The notes: generated from the letters alone by a model not told the origin. A stretch of 47,720 bases of DNA from an uncultured Chthonomonas sp. (GCA_903885605.1 CAISJD010000169.1:1-47720); one strand, 5' to 3'. Counted from the first letter of the stretch, positions 25,619-34,400 are shown. Made by a program: numbers and translations.

Positions 25619-26527
25619 GTGAAGACACCATTGGCATTGCTGGTCGCCGCTGCCGCCGCGTCCCTATGCATGAGCCGGGCCGCCGCCGAGCTCCGCATCA
25701 TCACGGTTGACACAAGCCTCGCCGATATCGCCAGGCAGGTGGCGGGAGATAGGGCCTCCGTGGAGTCGCTCGCACGCCCATCAGACGACCCGCACCACGT
25801 GGTTGCCCGACCCAGCATGATCGTGAAGCTCTCCCGCGCCGATGTGTTCGCGCGGATCGGCATGGGCCTCGACATGTGGGCCGACGCCCTGCTTGACCGC
25901 TCAGGGAACGCGTCAGTCCAGCCCGGCGGCAAGGGGTATGTCGACTGCTCGCGAGGTCTGAAGGCGCTGGATGTGCCCTCGGGCAAGATCGACCCGTCGA
26001 TGGGCGATCTGCATCCCGAGGGCAATCCGCACTATCTGCTGGACCCGGCTCAGGGCATCCTGGCCGCCGGCAACATCGCCGCCGCCCTGATCCGGGTCGA
26101 CCCTTCCGGTCAGCCCTATTACCATTCGCGCTTCGTGCAGTTCGGCGAGCGCGTTAAGGCCGGCCTGCAACGCTGGTCGACTGCGCTGAAGGGCCTCCCC
26201 AACCGCGATGTGGTGCCGTTCCACAGGAGCTGGGCCTACTTCCTCGCGCGGTTCGGGCTGCGCGAATTCGGGGTGCTGGAACCGAGGCCGGGCATTGAGC
26301 CGTCGCCCGGCCATGTGGGGGCGCTTGCCCGGCTAATGAAGCAGGCCGGGGTCAAGGTCGTCCTATGTGAGTCCTTCCGATCCAAACGGTGGCCTGACCT
26401 GTTGGCGGGCCAGTGCGGCGCCGTGCCGGCCTTCGTCCCGGTTGCCGTGGGAGCGGACCCGCAGGCCGGTAGCTACATCGCAATGTTTGACACCATCATT
26501 GAGCGCCTCGTCGGCGCGGCCGGATAG
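25619..26527 (+). CDS. znuA: Zinc/manganese ABC transporter substrate-binding protein
   Basis: A 302-residue cluster A-I binding protein with a signal peptide (cleavage near AAA-E24). Candidate metal ligands are His59/His60 (DDPHHVV), His132 or His138 (LHPEGNPHYLLDP), His202 (PFHRSWAYF) and a C-terminal Asp/Glu. The long His-rich loop of classical ZnuA is missing. GTG 25619 follows an AGGAGGA site 12 bases after the porin stop. It captures metal in the periplasm for the ZnuCB channel. Confidence 0.9.
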   Translation: MKTPLALLVAAAAASLCMSRAAAELRIITVDTSLADIARQVAGDRASVESLARPSDDPHHVVARPSMIVKLSRADVFARIGMGLDMWADALLDRSGNASVQPGGKGYVDCSRGLKALDVPSGKIDPSMGDLHPEGNPHYLLDPAQGILAAGNIAAALIRVDPSGQPYYHSRFVQFGERVKAGLQRWSTALKGLPNRDVVPFHRSWAYFLARFGLREFGVLEPRPGIEPSPGHVGALARLMKQAGVKVVLCESFRSKRWPDLLAGQCGAVPAFVPVAVGADPQAGSYIAMFDTIIERLVGAAG

Positions 26528-26530
26528 TCT

Positions 26531-27325
26531 GTGGGATCCAACGGCGAGAGGCCTGCCCTGCTGGTTCAGGTTCGCTCTGCCTCGCTGGGCTATGCCGGCA
26601 GGCCGGTACTCACCGATATCAACCTCGATATCCGGCAAGGCGACTATGTCGGGATCGTCGGACCGAACGGTAGCGGCAAGACCACGCTGCTCCGTTCGGT
26701 CCTTGGCCTGCTAAGACCGGTCTCCGGCGTGGTGACCCGCTTCGCCGGCGTCTCTGTAGGCTATGTCCCCCAGCGCGATACTGTGGACCCCACGTACCCG
26801 CTGACCGTTCTCGATATCGTGCTTATGGGCCTCTACTGCCGCGTAGGGGCCCTGCGCCGGATTTCGAGGGCCGACCACGATGCAAGCATGGAGGCCCTCG
26901 GCCACGTAGGGTTGGCTGACCAGTCCGATCGGCCGTTTCGGGCACTGTCAGGGGGTCAGAGGCAACGGGTCTTGCTGGCGCGTGCCCTGGCAGGCAGGCC
27001 GTCCCTGCTGCTGATGGATGAACCCACGAACGGGATGGACTTGCCTGCTGAGCACTCCATGATGCTGCTGGTCGACCACCTGAGGCGGGAGCATGGCCTC
27101 ACCGTGGTAATGGTCAGCCATCTGCTCAACACCGTGGTGAACCATGTCGACAGCGTTCTGATGGTAGGGGAGGGGCGCATCCGCTTTGGCGCTGTTTCTG
27201 AGATGGTGTCTGAGCCAGTGCTTGCCGCCCTCTATGCCATGGATGTGCAGGTGGCTCAGGTGGGAAGCCGCACGGTCGTGATGCCCGCCGGCAGGGCGGA
27301 GGGCAAGTCCGATGACGCTGATTGA
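26531..27325 (+). CDS. znuC: Zinc/manganese ABC transporter ATPase
   Basis: A 264-residue ATPase with Walker A GPNGSGKT (44-51), a Q-loop around VPQRDTVDP, signature LSGGQRQRVLLARAL, Walker B LLLMDEPTNGMD and the switch histidine in VMVSHLLN. It powers metal import through ZnuB. It starts at GTG 26531, three bases after znuA, and overlaps znuB by 14 bases. Confidence 0.93.
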   Translation: MGSNGERPALLVQVRSASLGYAGRPVLTDINLDIRQGDYVGIVGPNGSGKTTLLRSVLGLLRPVSGVVTRFAGVSVGYVPQRDTVDPTYPLTVLDIVLMGLYCRVGALRRISRADHDASMEALGHVGLADQSDRPFRALSGGQRQRVLLARALAGRPSLLLMDEPTNGMDLPAEHSMMLLVDHLRREHGLTVVMVSHLLNTVVNHVDSVLMVGEGRIRFGAVSEMVSEPVLAALYAMDVQVAQVGSRTVVMPAGRAEGKSDDAD

Positions 27326-28214
27326 TGTGGTCGACAGCCTGCGCCTGAACGCGATCGGGCTCATGGCCGGGATGGCCGCCGCGGCCGCCTGCTCGTTCCT
27401 CGGCGTTTATGTGGTCCTGCGGCGCATCGTCTTTGTTGGGGCCGCCCTGGCGCAGGTGGCCGGCGCAGGCATCGCCCTTGCGTTCCTGATCGGTCCATTG
27501 CTGGCTGGCGTCGCCCACCGGCTCATGCATGTGAGCGGGCCGCTCCCGCATGTCGGCATGGCCCTTGAGCGCCTCGTCCGCGACCCTCTGGCGGTCTCGC
27601 TCCTCGTGACCGTCCTGGCCGCGGCGCTACTGGCGAAACCGGCCATGGGCGCCGCGGCGGCGAGGGATGCGCGCATCGGCATGACGTACCTGGCCGCCTC
27701 CGCCCTGAGCCTCGTGTTCATCGTCCGGAGCCCCAAGGGCCTGGACGATGTGCGCGAGCTACTGGACGGGAACATTGTTGCGGTATTGAACGGGGACCTG
27801 ATTCAGATGGTGGTCGTCTTCGCCCTGGTCGCCCTGACCCATGCGGCGTTCTACCGTCAGATCCTGTTCGTCAGCTTCGATCCCGAAATGGCCGCCACCC
27901 AGGGCTTCCGTGTCCGCCGATGGGAGCAGCTCTTCTTTGCCACACTCGCCGTGGTCATCTCGGTTGCCATCAGCAAGGCGGGGCTGGTGGCCGTGTTCGC
28001 CTACCTGGTATTCCCAGCGGCTACGGCGCTCAGGCTGGTACGTCGCATGGGTGCGGCGTTCGCGGTTTCTGTGGCGCTAGGTATCGTCGCGACCATTGCA
28101 GGATACGTGGTTGCGCTCCTGGCGGACCTGCCCACGAGCCCGCCGACGATCGGGGTGCTATGTGCGTTCTGGCTCGCCGCATCGGTCTACAGGTGGCGTC
28201 GGCCTCTTGAGTGA
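27312..28214 (+). CDS. znuB: Zinc/manganese ABC transporter permease
   Basis: A 300-residue ABC-3 family permease with eight or nine hydrophobic helices. The family coupling region FDPEMAATQGF lies near residue 190, and SKAGLVAVFAYLVFPAATA follows in a later helix. It forms the inner-membrane metal channel with ZnuC. The start overlaps znuC. A new -10 element and pth follow within 70 bases. Confidence 0.92.
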   Translation: MTLIDVVDSLRLNAIGLMAGMAAAAACSFLGVYVVLRRIVFVGAALAQVAGAGIALAFLIGPLLAGVAHRLMHVSGPLPHVGMALERLVRDPLAVSLLVTVLAAALLAKPAMGAAAARDARIGMTYLAASALSLVFIVRSPKGLDDVRELLDGNIVAVLNGDLIQMVVVFALVALTHAAFYRQILFVSFDPEMAATQGFRVRRWEQLFFATLAVVISVAISKAGLVAVFAYLVFPAATALRLVRRMGAAFAVSVALGIVATIAGYVVALLADLPTSPPTIGVLCAFWLAASVYRWRRPLE

Positions 28215-28244
28215 GCCGGTCGGTAGCAGCCCTCCTGCCCTAGG

Positions 28245-28250
28245 TATAAT
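28245..28250 (+). promoter_or_regulatory. Candidate -10 box for pth
   Basis: A perfect TATAAT lies 25 bases before the pth start codon, with no good -35 hexamer at the usual spacing. It would separate pth and the housekeeping genes after it from the zinc operon. Confidence 0.4.
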
Positions 28251-28275
28251 CAGCGCGTCTCCAGGAGGGCTGACA

Positions 28276-28863
28276 GTGAGTGATGCAGTCCAGTTCCGGC
28301 TGGTGGTCGGCCTGGGCAATCCCGGGGACCGGTACCGCGGAACGCGGCACAACGTGGGCTTCGAGGTGGTGGATGAACTGGCCCGGCGGCAGCAGGTGGC
28401 TGTCGGCAAGCGCCAGTTCCGCGCGTTGCTCGGCGAGTACCGCTTCGGCGATGTGCGTGTCATCCTCGTGAAGCCGCAGACCTTCATGAACCTATCCGGC
28501 GAGGCCGTGGCGGCTGTGGCGCATATGTTCCGCGTAGAGCCGCGCCACATCATCGCGGTCAGTGATGACGTAGCTCTCCCGGTCGGCAAGGTGCGGTTAC
28601 GCCTGCAGGGCTCTGCCGGCGGTCACAATGGCCTGAAGTCGGTGGCCCAGCATCTGGGCTCGCAGGGCTACCCGCGCGTCCGCATCGGCGTCGGCGGCGG
28701 GGCGATGCAGGAACTGACCGACCACGTGCTGGGAAGGTACACTTCGGCGGAACGCCTGCTCGTGAACGACGCAGTGCTCTGGGCCGCGGACGCCGTCGAG
28801 GTGGCCCTTCGCGACGGCTTCGAGATCGCGATGAACCGCTTCAACGGGGAGCCCAAGCCGTGA
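28276..28863 (+). CDS. pth: Peptidyl-tRNA hydrolase
   Basis: A 195-residue enzyme that frees tRNA from stalled peptidyl-tRNA. The family motifs are LVVGLGNPGDRYRGTRHNVGF with the catalytic His, KPQTFMNLSG, the SDDVALPVGKVRLR region with the catalytic Asp, and GGHNGLKS. I start at GTG 28276, with AGGAGG seven bases before it; the frame upstream runs back into znuB and is not coding. Confidence 0.95.
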   Translation: MSDAVQFRLVVGLGNPGDRYRGTRHNVGFEVVDELARRQQVAVGKRQFRALLGEYRFGDVRVILVKPQTFMNLSGEAVAAVAHMFRVEPRHIIAVSDDVALPVGKVRLRLQGSAGGHNGLKSVAQHLGSQGYPRVRIGVGGGAMQELTDHVLGRYTSAERLLVNDAVLWAADAVEVALRDGFEIAMNRFNGEPKP

Positions 28864-28904
28864 GCCACGGGATGGGCCGAGTGGAGGGATTGTGACAAGC
28901 AATA

Positions 28905-28978
28905 TCGGGGTGGCCGGATTCGAACCGGCGACCACTCGCTCCCAAAGCGAGTGCGCTACCAGGCTGCGCTACACCCCG
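28905..28978 (-). tRNA. tRNA-Pro (anticodon UGG)
   Basis: On the minus strand the bases fold into a full cloverleaf: acceptor arms CGGGGTG and CACCCCG with discriminator A, a D arm around GCGCAGCCTGGTAGCGC, an anticodon stem CTCGC/GCGAG enclosing TTTGGGA (anticodon TGG) and a T arm with GGTTCGAATCC. The 3' CCA is not encoded. The gene lies antisense between pth and rsmG and has its own promoter just upstream, inside the start of rsmG. Confidence 0.95.
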
Positions 28979-28987
28979 AACATGTGG

Positions 28988-29017
28988 ATTATGGGCGGAT
29001 CGGCCGACTGATGTCAA
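28988..29017 (-). promoter_or_regulatory. Promoter of tRNA-Pro overlapping the rsmG start codon
   Basis: On the minus strand there is a perfect -35 TTGACA (29017-29012), an 18-base spacer and -10 CATAAT (28993-28988). Transcription would begin two or three bases before the mature tRNA 5' end at 28978. The -35 box is the complement of the first bases of rsmG (ATGTCAA), so the two elements share DNA. Confidence 0.75.
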
Positions 29018-29718
29018 CCACGGACGGCCGCACCTGTGATGGCGCGCGTCTGGCTGAGGGCTGCGAGACCCTCGGCATCCCCCTGACACCCGAGGCGCTC
29101 AGCCGCTTCCTTGGGCTGGGCGAACTGCTGTATGAGGCCAACGCCGCCGTGAACCTGACACGGGTGCCCGTCGGCGATTATATCGAGCTTCACTGCCTCG
29201 ACTCGCTGCTGGTCTGCAAGGCCATAGATATGCGTCGTGTTCGGACGGTGATGGACCTTGGGTGCGGCGCGGGCTTTCCCGGCATCCCGCTGAAGATCAT
29301 GTGGCCGCACCTTCGCGTAGTCCTGGTCGACAGCACGCTGAAGAAGCTGCGGTTCGCCGAGGAGGCCTGTGGGAAGCTCGGGCTTGGCGGCATTCGGGTC
29401 GTGCATGGCCGTGCCGAGGAGCGCATCGGCGAGCTGGTCTACAAGTCGGACCTAGTGGTGGCGCGTGCAGTCGCTCCCATGGCCCGCCTTGTGCCGTGGC
29501 TGGCGCCCTACATCAAGCCCGGTGGTCGGGCTGTCGCGTACAAGGGCGCCGACATTGAGGACGAAATGCGCGCGGCTGAACCTGTCATCAGGAGAAGCAG
29601 CCTTGAGTTGGAGGCGGTCGTTCCTGCGGCGCTGCCCGGCTCCGGCATCGTCCGTAACCTGGTAGCTTTGCATCGACCTCCAGGCGCGACCTCTGCGGCC
29701 ACCAGGACACGAAGGTGA
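29011..29718 (+). CDS. rsmG: 16S rRNA (guanine527-N7)-methyltransferase
   Basis: A 235-residue SAM-dependent methyltransferase (GidB family) that methylates G527 of 16S rRNA. It has an N-terminal helix region with NLTRVP, then LGCGAGFPGIPL (83-94, SAM-binding motif I), then KKLRFAEEAC and VARAVAPM. I use ATG 29011, though its ribosome site is weak; the frame extends upstream into the antisense tRNA. Its stop overlaps the next gene's possible GTG start. Confidence 0.94.
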   Translation: MSTTDGRTCDGARLAEGCETLGIPLTPEALSRFLGLGELLYEANAAVNLTRVPVGDYIELHCLDSLLVCKAIDMRRVRTVMDLGCGAGFPGIPLKIMWPHLRVVLVDSTLKKLRFAEEACGKLGLGGIRVVHGRAEERIGELVYKSDLVVARAVAPMARLVPWLAPYIKPGGRAVAYKGADIEDEMRAAEPVIRRSSLELEAVVPAALPGSGIVRNLVALHRPPGATSAATRTRR

Positions 29719-29726
29719 CCGTGCAC

Positions 29727-30671
29727 ATGGAGCGCCCTTGGGCCGGCAAGGTCGGGGCAGCGCAGCTATCGGTGGTATCCAACACCACGCTGACGATGCT
29801 GAAACTCGTCGTCGGCCTCATGACCGGCTCCGTCAGCGTCCTGTCGGAAGCCGCCCACTCGGCCAACGATCTGGTGGCCAGTGTCATCGCACTGGTCTCT
29901 GTGCGCATATCGGATCGGCCTGCCGACGACGGGCACCCGTACGGCCACGGCAAGGTGGAGAGCCTCTCTGGCATGGCCGAGGCCGCCCTCATCTTCGGCG
30001 CTGCCGCCTGGATCATCTACGAGGCCGTGAGCAAGCTGACCCACGGCACCGAAGATTTCGCGACCGGCCCGGGCATGGCAGTGATGGCGGTGTCCGTAGT
30101 AGTGAATGTCCTGGTGTCGCGGCGGCTGTACTCGGTTGCCAAGCGGACGGACTCCATGGCGCTACATGCCGACGCCGAGCACCTTCGTACAGATGTTGTG
30201 ACTTCGTTGGGCGTCCTGATCGGCCTGGGCCTGGTCCGCTGGACCGGCTGGCATGTGCTCGACCCGGTCGTCGCTGTACTTGTCGCATTGCTGATCGTGT
30301 CGGCGGCATCGCGCCTTTTCGCGGGCGCTGTAGCTCCTCTACTCGACTCCGGCCTGCCGACTGCGGAGACCGACATCGTCCGCGGAGTGCTTGAGGCCGA
30401 GGCGCAGGTGCTGGGCTTCCACAAGCTTCGGACGCGCAAATCGGGCTCGTCCCGGCATATCGACTGCCATGTCATGCTTGATGACCACTTGAGCCTCGTC
30501 GATGCCCACCAGGCTATTGAGGAGCTTGAGGATCGAATTCGCGCCCTGCTGCCGGGCACCGAAGTGGTGCTCCACGCCGAGCCGTTCGAGGCGGAAATGG
30601 AGCATCAGCGCCGCCACCACGGCGTAGCGCCATCTGAACCAGACGATGATGCGCCGCGAGAGCGGCCCTGA
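29727..30671 (+). CDS. Cation diffusion facilitator (CDF) family divalent-metal efflux protein
   Basis: A 314-residue exporter with six hydrophobic helices and a cytoplasmic C-terminal domain. The metal-site motifs are AAHSANDL in helix 2 and the HADAEHLRTD segment in helix 5, with HPYGHGKVE between helices 2 and 3. Such proteins exchange Zn, Fe or Mn for protons. I start at ATG 29727 because AAGGTGA lies eight bases before it; GTG at 29715, overlapping the rsmG stop, is the alternative. The chain ends in a His- and Asp-rich tail. It follows the zinc uptake genes on the same strand, about 1.5 kb downstream. Confidence 0.9.
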   Translation: MERPWAGKVGAAQLSVVSNTTLTMLKLVVGLMTGSVSVLSEAAHSANDLVASVIALVSVRISDRPADDGHPYGHGKVESLSGMAEAALIFGAAAWIIYEAVSKLTHGTEDFATGPGMAVMAVSVVVNVLVSRRLYSVAKRTDSMALHADAEHLRTDVVTSLGVLIGLGLVRWTGWHVLDPVVAVLVALLIVSAASRLFAGAVAPLLDSGLPTAETDIVRGVLEAEAQVLGFHKLRTRKSGSSRHIDCHVMLDDHLSLVDAHQAIEELEDRIRALLPGTEVVLHAEPFEAEMEHQRRHHGVAPSEPDDDAPRERP

Positions 30672-30688
30672 AAGGAGAACTACCACCT

Positions 30689-31822
30689 ATGTCAAGAAGG
30701 CACGGGTCGGCCTATGCGGCGTTGGCCCTTGCGGCGCTGGCGTCGGCCGGCGTCGCCCTTGGGCAGGCAAAGCCCGCCCCGACCCCCAAGCCGCCGGCTC
30801 CGGATGTGGTCGCGATCGTGAACGGCGAGCGGATCACACGCGGCGCCATCGCGGAGCAGCTCATCGCCGACCAGGTCGCTCGGATTTCGGCTCTGGACGA
30901 GCGGTACGCCGACCGGGCTCGCCCGGTGGCCGCGTCGGTCGGCTCTGTCATCCTGAAGCGACTGGCGGGCCGTGGAGCCCGGAAGAGCATGACTGTGACG
31001 AGGGCGGGCGTCGAGGCGGCCCTCTTCGCCGACAAGTCGGCTGTCGTTAAGGACGCGGTCCAGAACTGGATTCGGGAGACCGCCATCCGACAGGCGGCCA
31101 GGGCCGCAGGCGTCACGCCGAAGCCCGCGGAGGCGACCGTCGCATTCGTCAAGGCCGTCGATACGGCACGCAAGCAATTGAACCTCACCGGGATGAGCGA
31201 TGCCAAGGTGCTGGCAACCCTGGGCTACCGCAGCGAGACCATCCGGCGCGGCGTCGATACGTCCCTCTGCCTCGAGGGCATGGTCCGAAAGGAGCTCGAG
31301 GCCAAGATGGGCCACAAGCTCAGCGCATCCGACTACGTCGATGCCCGGCACATCCTGATTCGCGTGAGTCCGCCGCCGCCGACCGTTCCACAGGCGGGCC
31401 AGCCCGCGCCGCCCGCGCCTGATATGGCGAAGCTCTTCGCCGAGGCCAAGACCAAGATCGATGCCATCGCGGCCGACATCGCGGCCGGCAAGAAGACCTT
31501 TGAGAAGTCCGCCACGGACCTCTCCGACGACGGCACCAAGTTCAAAGAGGGCAAGCTCGACGTCTTCGTGCGCGGGCAGATGGATGCCGAGTTCGAGAAG
31601 GCCGCCTTCAGCCAGGAGATGGGCAAAGTGGGCCCGCCCGTGCGTAGCCAGTTTGGCTGGCACCTGATCCGGGTCGATCGCCAGGGCAAGGACATCCCGT
31701 CGGCCGAGCGCGATCAGGCGTGGCAGAACTACATGCGGAGTAAGGCACAGGGGACGGTTTCCGGGATCATGAAGAAGTCAAAGATCACCAACTTCCTCGA
31801 CCCAACGGCCCCCGTCGAGTAG
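30689..31822 (+). CDS. Exported PpiC-type peptidyl-prolyl isomerase (SurA/PrsA-like)
   Basis: A 377-residue protein with a signal peptide (MSRRHGSAYAALALAALASA), a proline-rich linker, an N-terminal chaperone-like helical part starting at VVAIVNGERITR, and a parvulin domain from ~215. In the parvulin domain, ARHILIRV starts the fold and the FGWHLIRVDR strand ends it, with LSDDGTKFKEGKLDVF between. A Pro-rich insert (~225-245) splits the first strand from the rest. It probably helps fold exported or outer-membrane proteins, consistent with the barrel genes in this window. AGGAG precedes ATG 30689. Confidence 0.88.
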   Translation: MSRRHGSAYAALALAALASAGVALGQAKPAPTPKPPAPDVVAIVNGERITRGAIAEQLIADQVARISALDERYADRARPVAASVGSVILKRLAGRGARKSMTVTRAGVEAALFADKSAVVKDAVQNWIRETAIRQAARAAGVTPKPAEATVAFVKAVDTARKQLNLTGMSDAKVLATLGYRSETIRRGVDTSLCLEGMVRKELEAKMGHKLSASDYVDARHILIRVSPPPPTVPQAGQPAPPAPDMAKLFAEAKTKIDAIAADIAAGKKTFEKSATDLSDDGTKFKEGKLDVFVRGQMDAEFEKAAFSQEMGKVGPPVRSQFGWHLIRVDRQGKDIPSAERDQAWQNYMRSKAQGTVSGIMKKSKITNFLDPTAPVE

Positions 31823-31829
31823 GTCACTG

Positions 31830-31864
31830 GCGCGACCGGGCAGACACTGGCTGCCCGGTCGCGC
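31830..31864. terminator. Strong hairpin between convergent ppi and hflX genes
   Basis: A perfect 14-bp stem (GCGCGACCGGGCAG at 31830-31843, pairing with 31851-31864) around a 7-base loop fills the gap between the two stop codons. There is no T-run on either side, so it is not a classical intrinsic terminator; its position suggests two-way transcription end or mRNA 3'-end protection. Confidence 0.65.
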
Positions 31865-31865
31865 C

Positions 31866-33158
31866 TCATGCCTCGGTCGGAGCCTCGGCTTCGACCTGAG
31901 TGGCGTAGGCGGAGAGGCGGCCTGCCAGGTCGCGCGTGAGCTCGGCCCGTAGCGCGATCCCCTCGGGACGGTAGTCCAGGCTGAGCACGCGGCCGGACTT
32001 GTAGCACTGGGCCAGCAGGTTTGGCTTGTCGTAGGGCAGCAGCGCCCGGACTGGCACCAGCAGCGACCGGAGGGTGTGCGCGATCCGGTCCATGAGGTCC
32101 TGCATCCCCTCGCCGGTCTTGGCGGAGATCGTGCACGCGTTGTCCGTGGCGGCGACGCGCTCGGTCAGGGCGAACCGGTCGGGCGCCACATCGGCCTTGT
32201 TCAGCACCGTGATCATGGCCTTGTCCGCGGCGCCCAGCTCATCCAGCACGGAGAGCACCGACTGCTCCTGCACGGCAGCCTCCGGATGCGCCGCATCCAC
32301 CACGTGGATCAGGAAGTCCGCCTCTACGACCTCTTCCAGCGTGGCGCGGAATGCGGCAACCAGGCCGTGCGGCAGGTTGCGGATGAAACCCACCGTGTCC
32401 GTGAGCAGGATGGCCCAGCCCTCCGGCAGGCTCACGCGCCGCGTGGTGGGGTCCAGCGTGGCGAAGAGCTTGGCGTCGGCCATCACGTCAGCGCCCGTCA
32501 GGCGGTTCAGGAGCGTGGACTTTCCGGCGCTCGTGTAGCCCACCAGGGCGGCCGTGGGGAAGGGCAGGCTCCCCCTTTGGTTCCGTTGCTGCCGCCGCTG
32601 GCTGCGGACCTCAGCGATCTCCTCTTCCAGGTCGCCGATGTGGTCGCGCACCTTGCGCCGGTCGGTCTCCAGCTTGGTCTCTCCCGCGCCGCCGCGTACA
32701 CCGATGCCGCCCTGCTGCCGCTCGAACTTCGTGTAGACGTTCATGAGGCGGGGAAGCAGGTACATCTGCTGCGCCAGCTCCACCTGGAGCTTGCCCTCGC
32801 GGGTCCGGGCGCGTTGGCCGAAAATGTCGAGGATCAGTTGCGTACGGTCGATGACGCGGAGGTTGGTCGTCTCTTGCAGGTTGCGCTGCTGGGTCGGCGA
32901 GAGCTCGGTATCGACGATCAGCAGGTCCGCGCCGGTCTCCGCATCGCGGATCTCCTCGGCCTTGCCCCGCCCGATGTAGAAGGCCGGGTCCGGCTCGCGC
33001 CTATGCTGGTGGAACACCTCCAGCACGCGGGCGCCCGCCGTATCGGTGAGCGCCATCAACTCCTGAACTGCGTAGGGCTCTATTGATGCGTCGTTCTCGA
33101 CGCAAACGAGAAGCGCCTTCTCGCTGTCGCCGTCCGTCTCCTGTGCTTGTCGTGCCAT
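31866..33158 (-). CDS. hflX: Ribosome-associated GTPase HflX
   Basis: A 430-residue GTPase that splits stalled or heat-damaged ribosomes. An N-terminal HflX domain (~15-190: [26 protein letters not shown]) and a coiled linker ([15 protein letters not shown]) lead to the G domain: G1 GYTSAGKST (~206-214), G3 [11 protein letters not shown] and G4 NKAD. AGGAGG precedes ATG 33158 by nine bases, directly after a hairpin that separates it from dapL. Confidence 0.95.
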   Translation of the reverse strand: MARQAQETDGDSEKALLVCVENDASIEPYAVQELMALTDTAGARVLEVFHQHRREPDPAFYIGRGKAEEIRDAETGADLLIVDTELSPTQQRNLQETTNLRVIDRTQLILDIFGQRARTREGKLQVELAQQMYLLPRLMNVYTKFERQQGGIGVRGGAGETKLETDRRKVRDHIGDLEEEIAEVRSQRRQQRNQRGSLPFPTAALVGYTSAGKSTLLNRLTGADVMADAKLFATLDPTTRRVSLPEGWAILLTDTVGFIRNLPHGLVAAFRATLEEVVEADFLIHVVDAAHPEAAVQEQSVLSVLDELGAADKAMITVLNKADVAPDRFALTERVAATDNACTISAKTGEGMQDLMDRIAHTLRSLLVPVRALLPYDKPNLLAQCYKSGRVLSLDYRPEGIALRAELTRDLAGRLSAYATQVEAEAPTEA

Positions 33159-33173
33159 CGTTACGGGCCTCCT

Positions 33174-33208
33174 GCCCCCGGCGCAAATGCCCTATCGCCG
33201 CCGGGGGC
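33174..33208 (-). repeat. Intercistronic inverted repeat between dapL and hflX
   Basis: Perfect 10-bp arms, GCCCCCGGCG (33174-33183) and CGCCGGGGGC (33199-33208), flank a 15-base loop. In the leftward mRNA the hairpin ends right before the hflX AGGAGG. It has no T-run, so RNA processing, 3'-end protection of dapL or control of hflX translation are more likely than termination. Confidence 0.6.
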
Positions 33209-33215
33209 GGAGACG

Positions 33216-34400
33216 CTAAACCCTCGCCCCGATGCCGGCGGCCTGAATGCGCCGAACGGCCTCACGGGCTCGATCGCCATGCTGATCGCCCATGACGGTC
33301 AGCGACATCCGGATGAAGCCCTCGCCGTAGGCCCCATAGCCCACGCCGGGAATGGCGAGTACGCCCGCCTCCTCCAACAGCCGCGAGGCGAACTCGATGC
33401 TCGAGCCGCCGCCGGGGATCGGAGCCCAGACGTAGAAGGTGGCCTTCGGGCGCTGCACGTCCCAGCCGAGCGAGGCCAGGCCGTCCACCAGCACGTCGCG
33501 CCGCTCACGGATAACATCCAGGAAGGCGCCGTTGCCCACGTGCTCGATGGCGTAGGCGGCGGCGCGGGATACGGCGGGGAATTGCTTGCTGTCGATGTTC
33601 GACTTCATCTTGTTGAGCGCCGAGATGACATCCTTGCAGCCCAGCGCCACGCCCATGCGCCAACCTGTCATGTTGAACATCTTGGAGAAGGAGTGGAACT
33701 CAACGGCCAGGTCCTTCGCGCCCTCGACTTGCAGGACGGAGGGCGCCCGGTAGCCGTCAAAGGTAACCTCGGAGTAGGCCGCGTCGTTCACGAGGACGAT
33801 ATCGTACTGGCGGCAGAAGTCCACTGCCTCGCGGAAGAACTCCAGGGTCGCCGTGGCGCCGGTGGGATTGTTCGGGTAGTTCAGCCACATGAGCTTGGCG
33901 CGTCGTGCGGCATCGGTGGGGATCGTGGTCAGGTCGGGCACGAAACCGCGTTCGCGCAGGAGCGGCATGGGGCAGACCTCGCCGCCGGCCATGAGCGTGT
34001 TGACGCGGTAGACCGTGTAGGCCGGGTCAGGCGCCAGCGACACATCGCCCGCGTCGATGTAGGTCCAGGCCAGGTGCGCCAGGCCCTCTTTGGAGCCGAT
34101 GAGCATCAGCGCCTCGGAGCGGGGATCGATCTCGACGCCGAAGCGGCTGCCGAACCAGCGCGTAACGGCCTCAATGAACCCTGCCTCACCCAGGGGCGAT
34201 TCGTCGTAGCGGTGCGTCTCAGGGTTCCTGGCAGCCGAATAGAGCGCTTCGACGATGGCCTCGGGGGTCGGCTGGTCGGGGTCACCGATCCCGAGGTCCA
34301 CGAGGTCGCGGCCTTCGGCGATCGCCTTGGCCTTGAGCGCGGCGATCTGTCCGAACAGGTAGGGCGGAATCTGGCTCAAGCGCGTAGACGGACTGGGCAA
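33216..34400 (-). CDS. dapL: LL-diaminopimelate aminotransferase (probable)
   Basis: A 394-residue class I/II PLP aminotransferase. The Schiff-base lysine is in SFSKMFNMTGWRMG (~238). Other landmarks are VDLGIGDPDQPTPEAI near the N-terminus and NYPNNPTGATA. The overall sequence, including the YFGQ/YLFGQIAALKAKA start, fits the DapL group that converts tetrahydrodipicolinate directly to LL-diaminopimelate; a related aminotransferase role is possible. It starts at TTG 34400, with AGGAGA eight bases before it. It supplies diaminopimelate for lysine and peptidoglycan. Confidence 0.85.
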   Translation of the reverse strand: MPSPSTRLSQIPPYLFGQIAALKAKAIAEGRDLVDLGIGDPDQPTPEAIVEALYSAARNPETHRYDESPLGEAGFIEAVTRWFGSRFGVEIDPRSEALMLIGSKEGLAHLAWTYIDAGDVSLAPDPAYTVYRVNTLMAGGEVCPMPLLRERGFVPDLTTIPTDAARRAKLMWLNYPNNPTGATATLEFFREAVDFCRQYDIVLVNDAAYSEVTFDGYRAPSVLQVEGAKDLAVEFHSFSKMFNMTGWRMGVALGCKDVISALNKMKSNIDSKQFPAVSRAAAYAIEHVGNGAFLDVIRERRDVLVDGLASLGWDVQRPKATFYVWAPIPGGGSSIEFASRLLEEAGVLAIPGVGYGAYGEGFIRMSLTVMGDQHGDRAREAVRRIQAAGIGARV

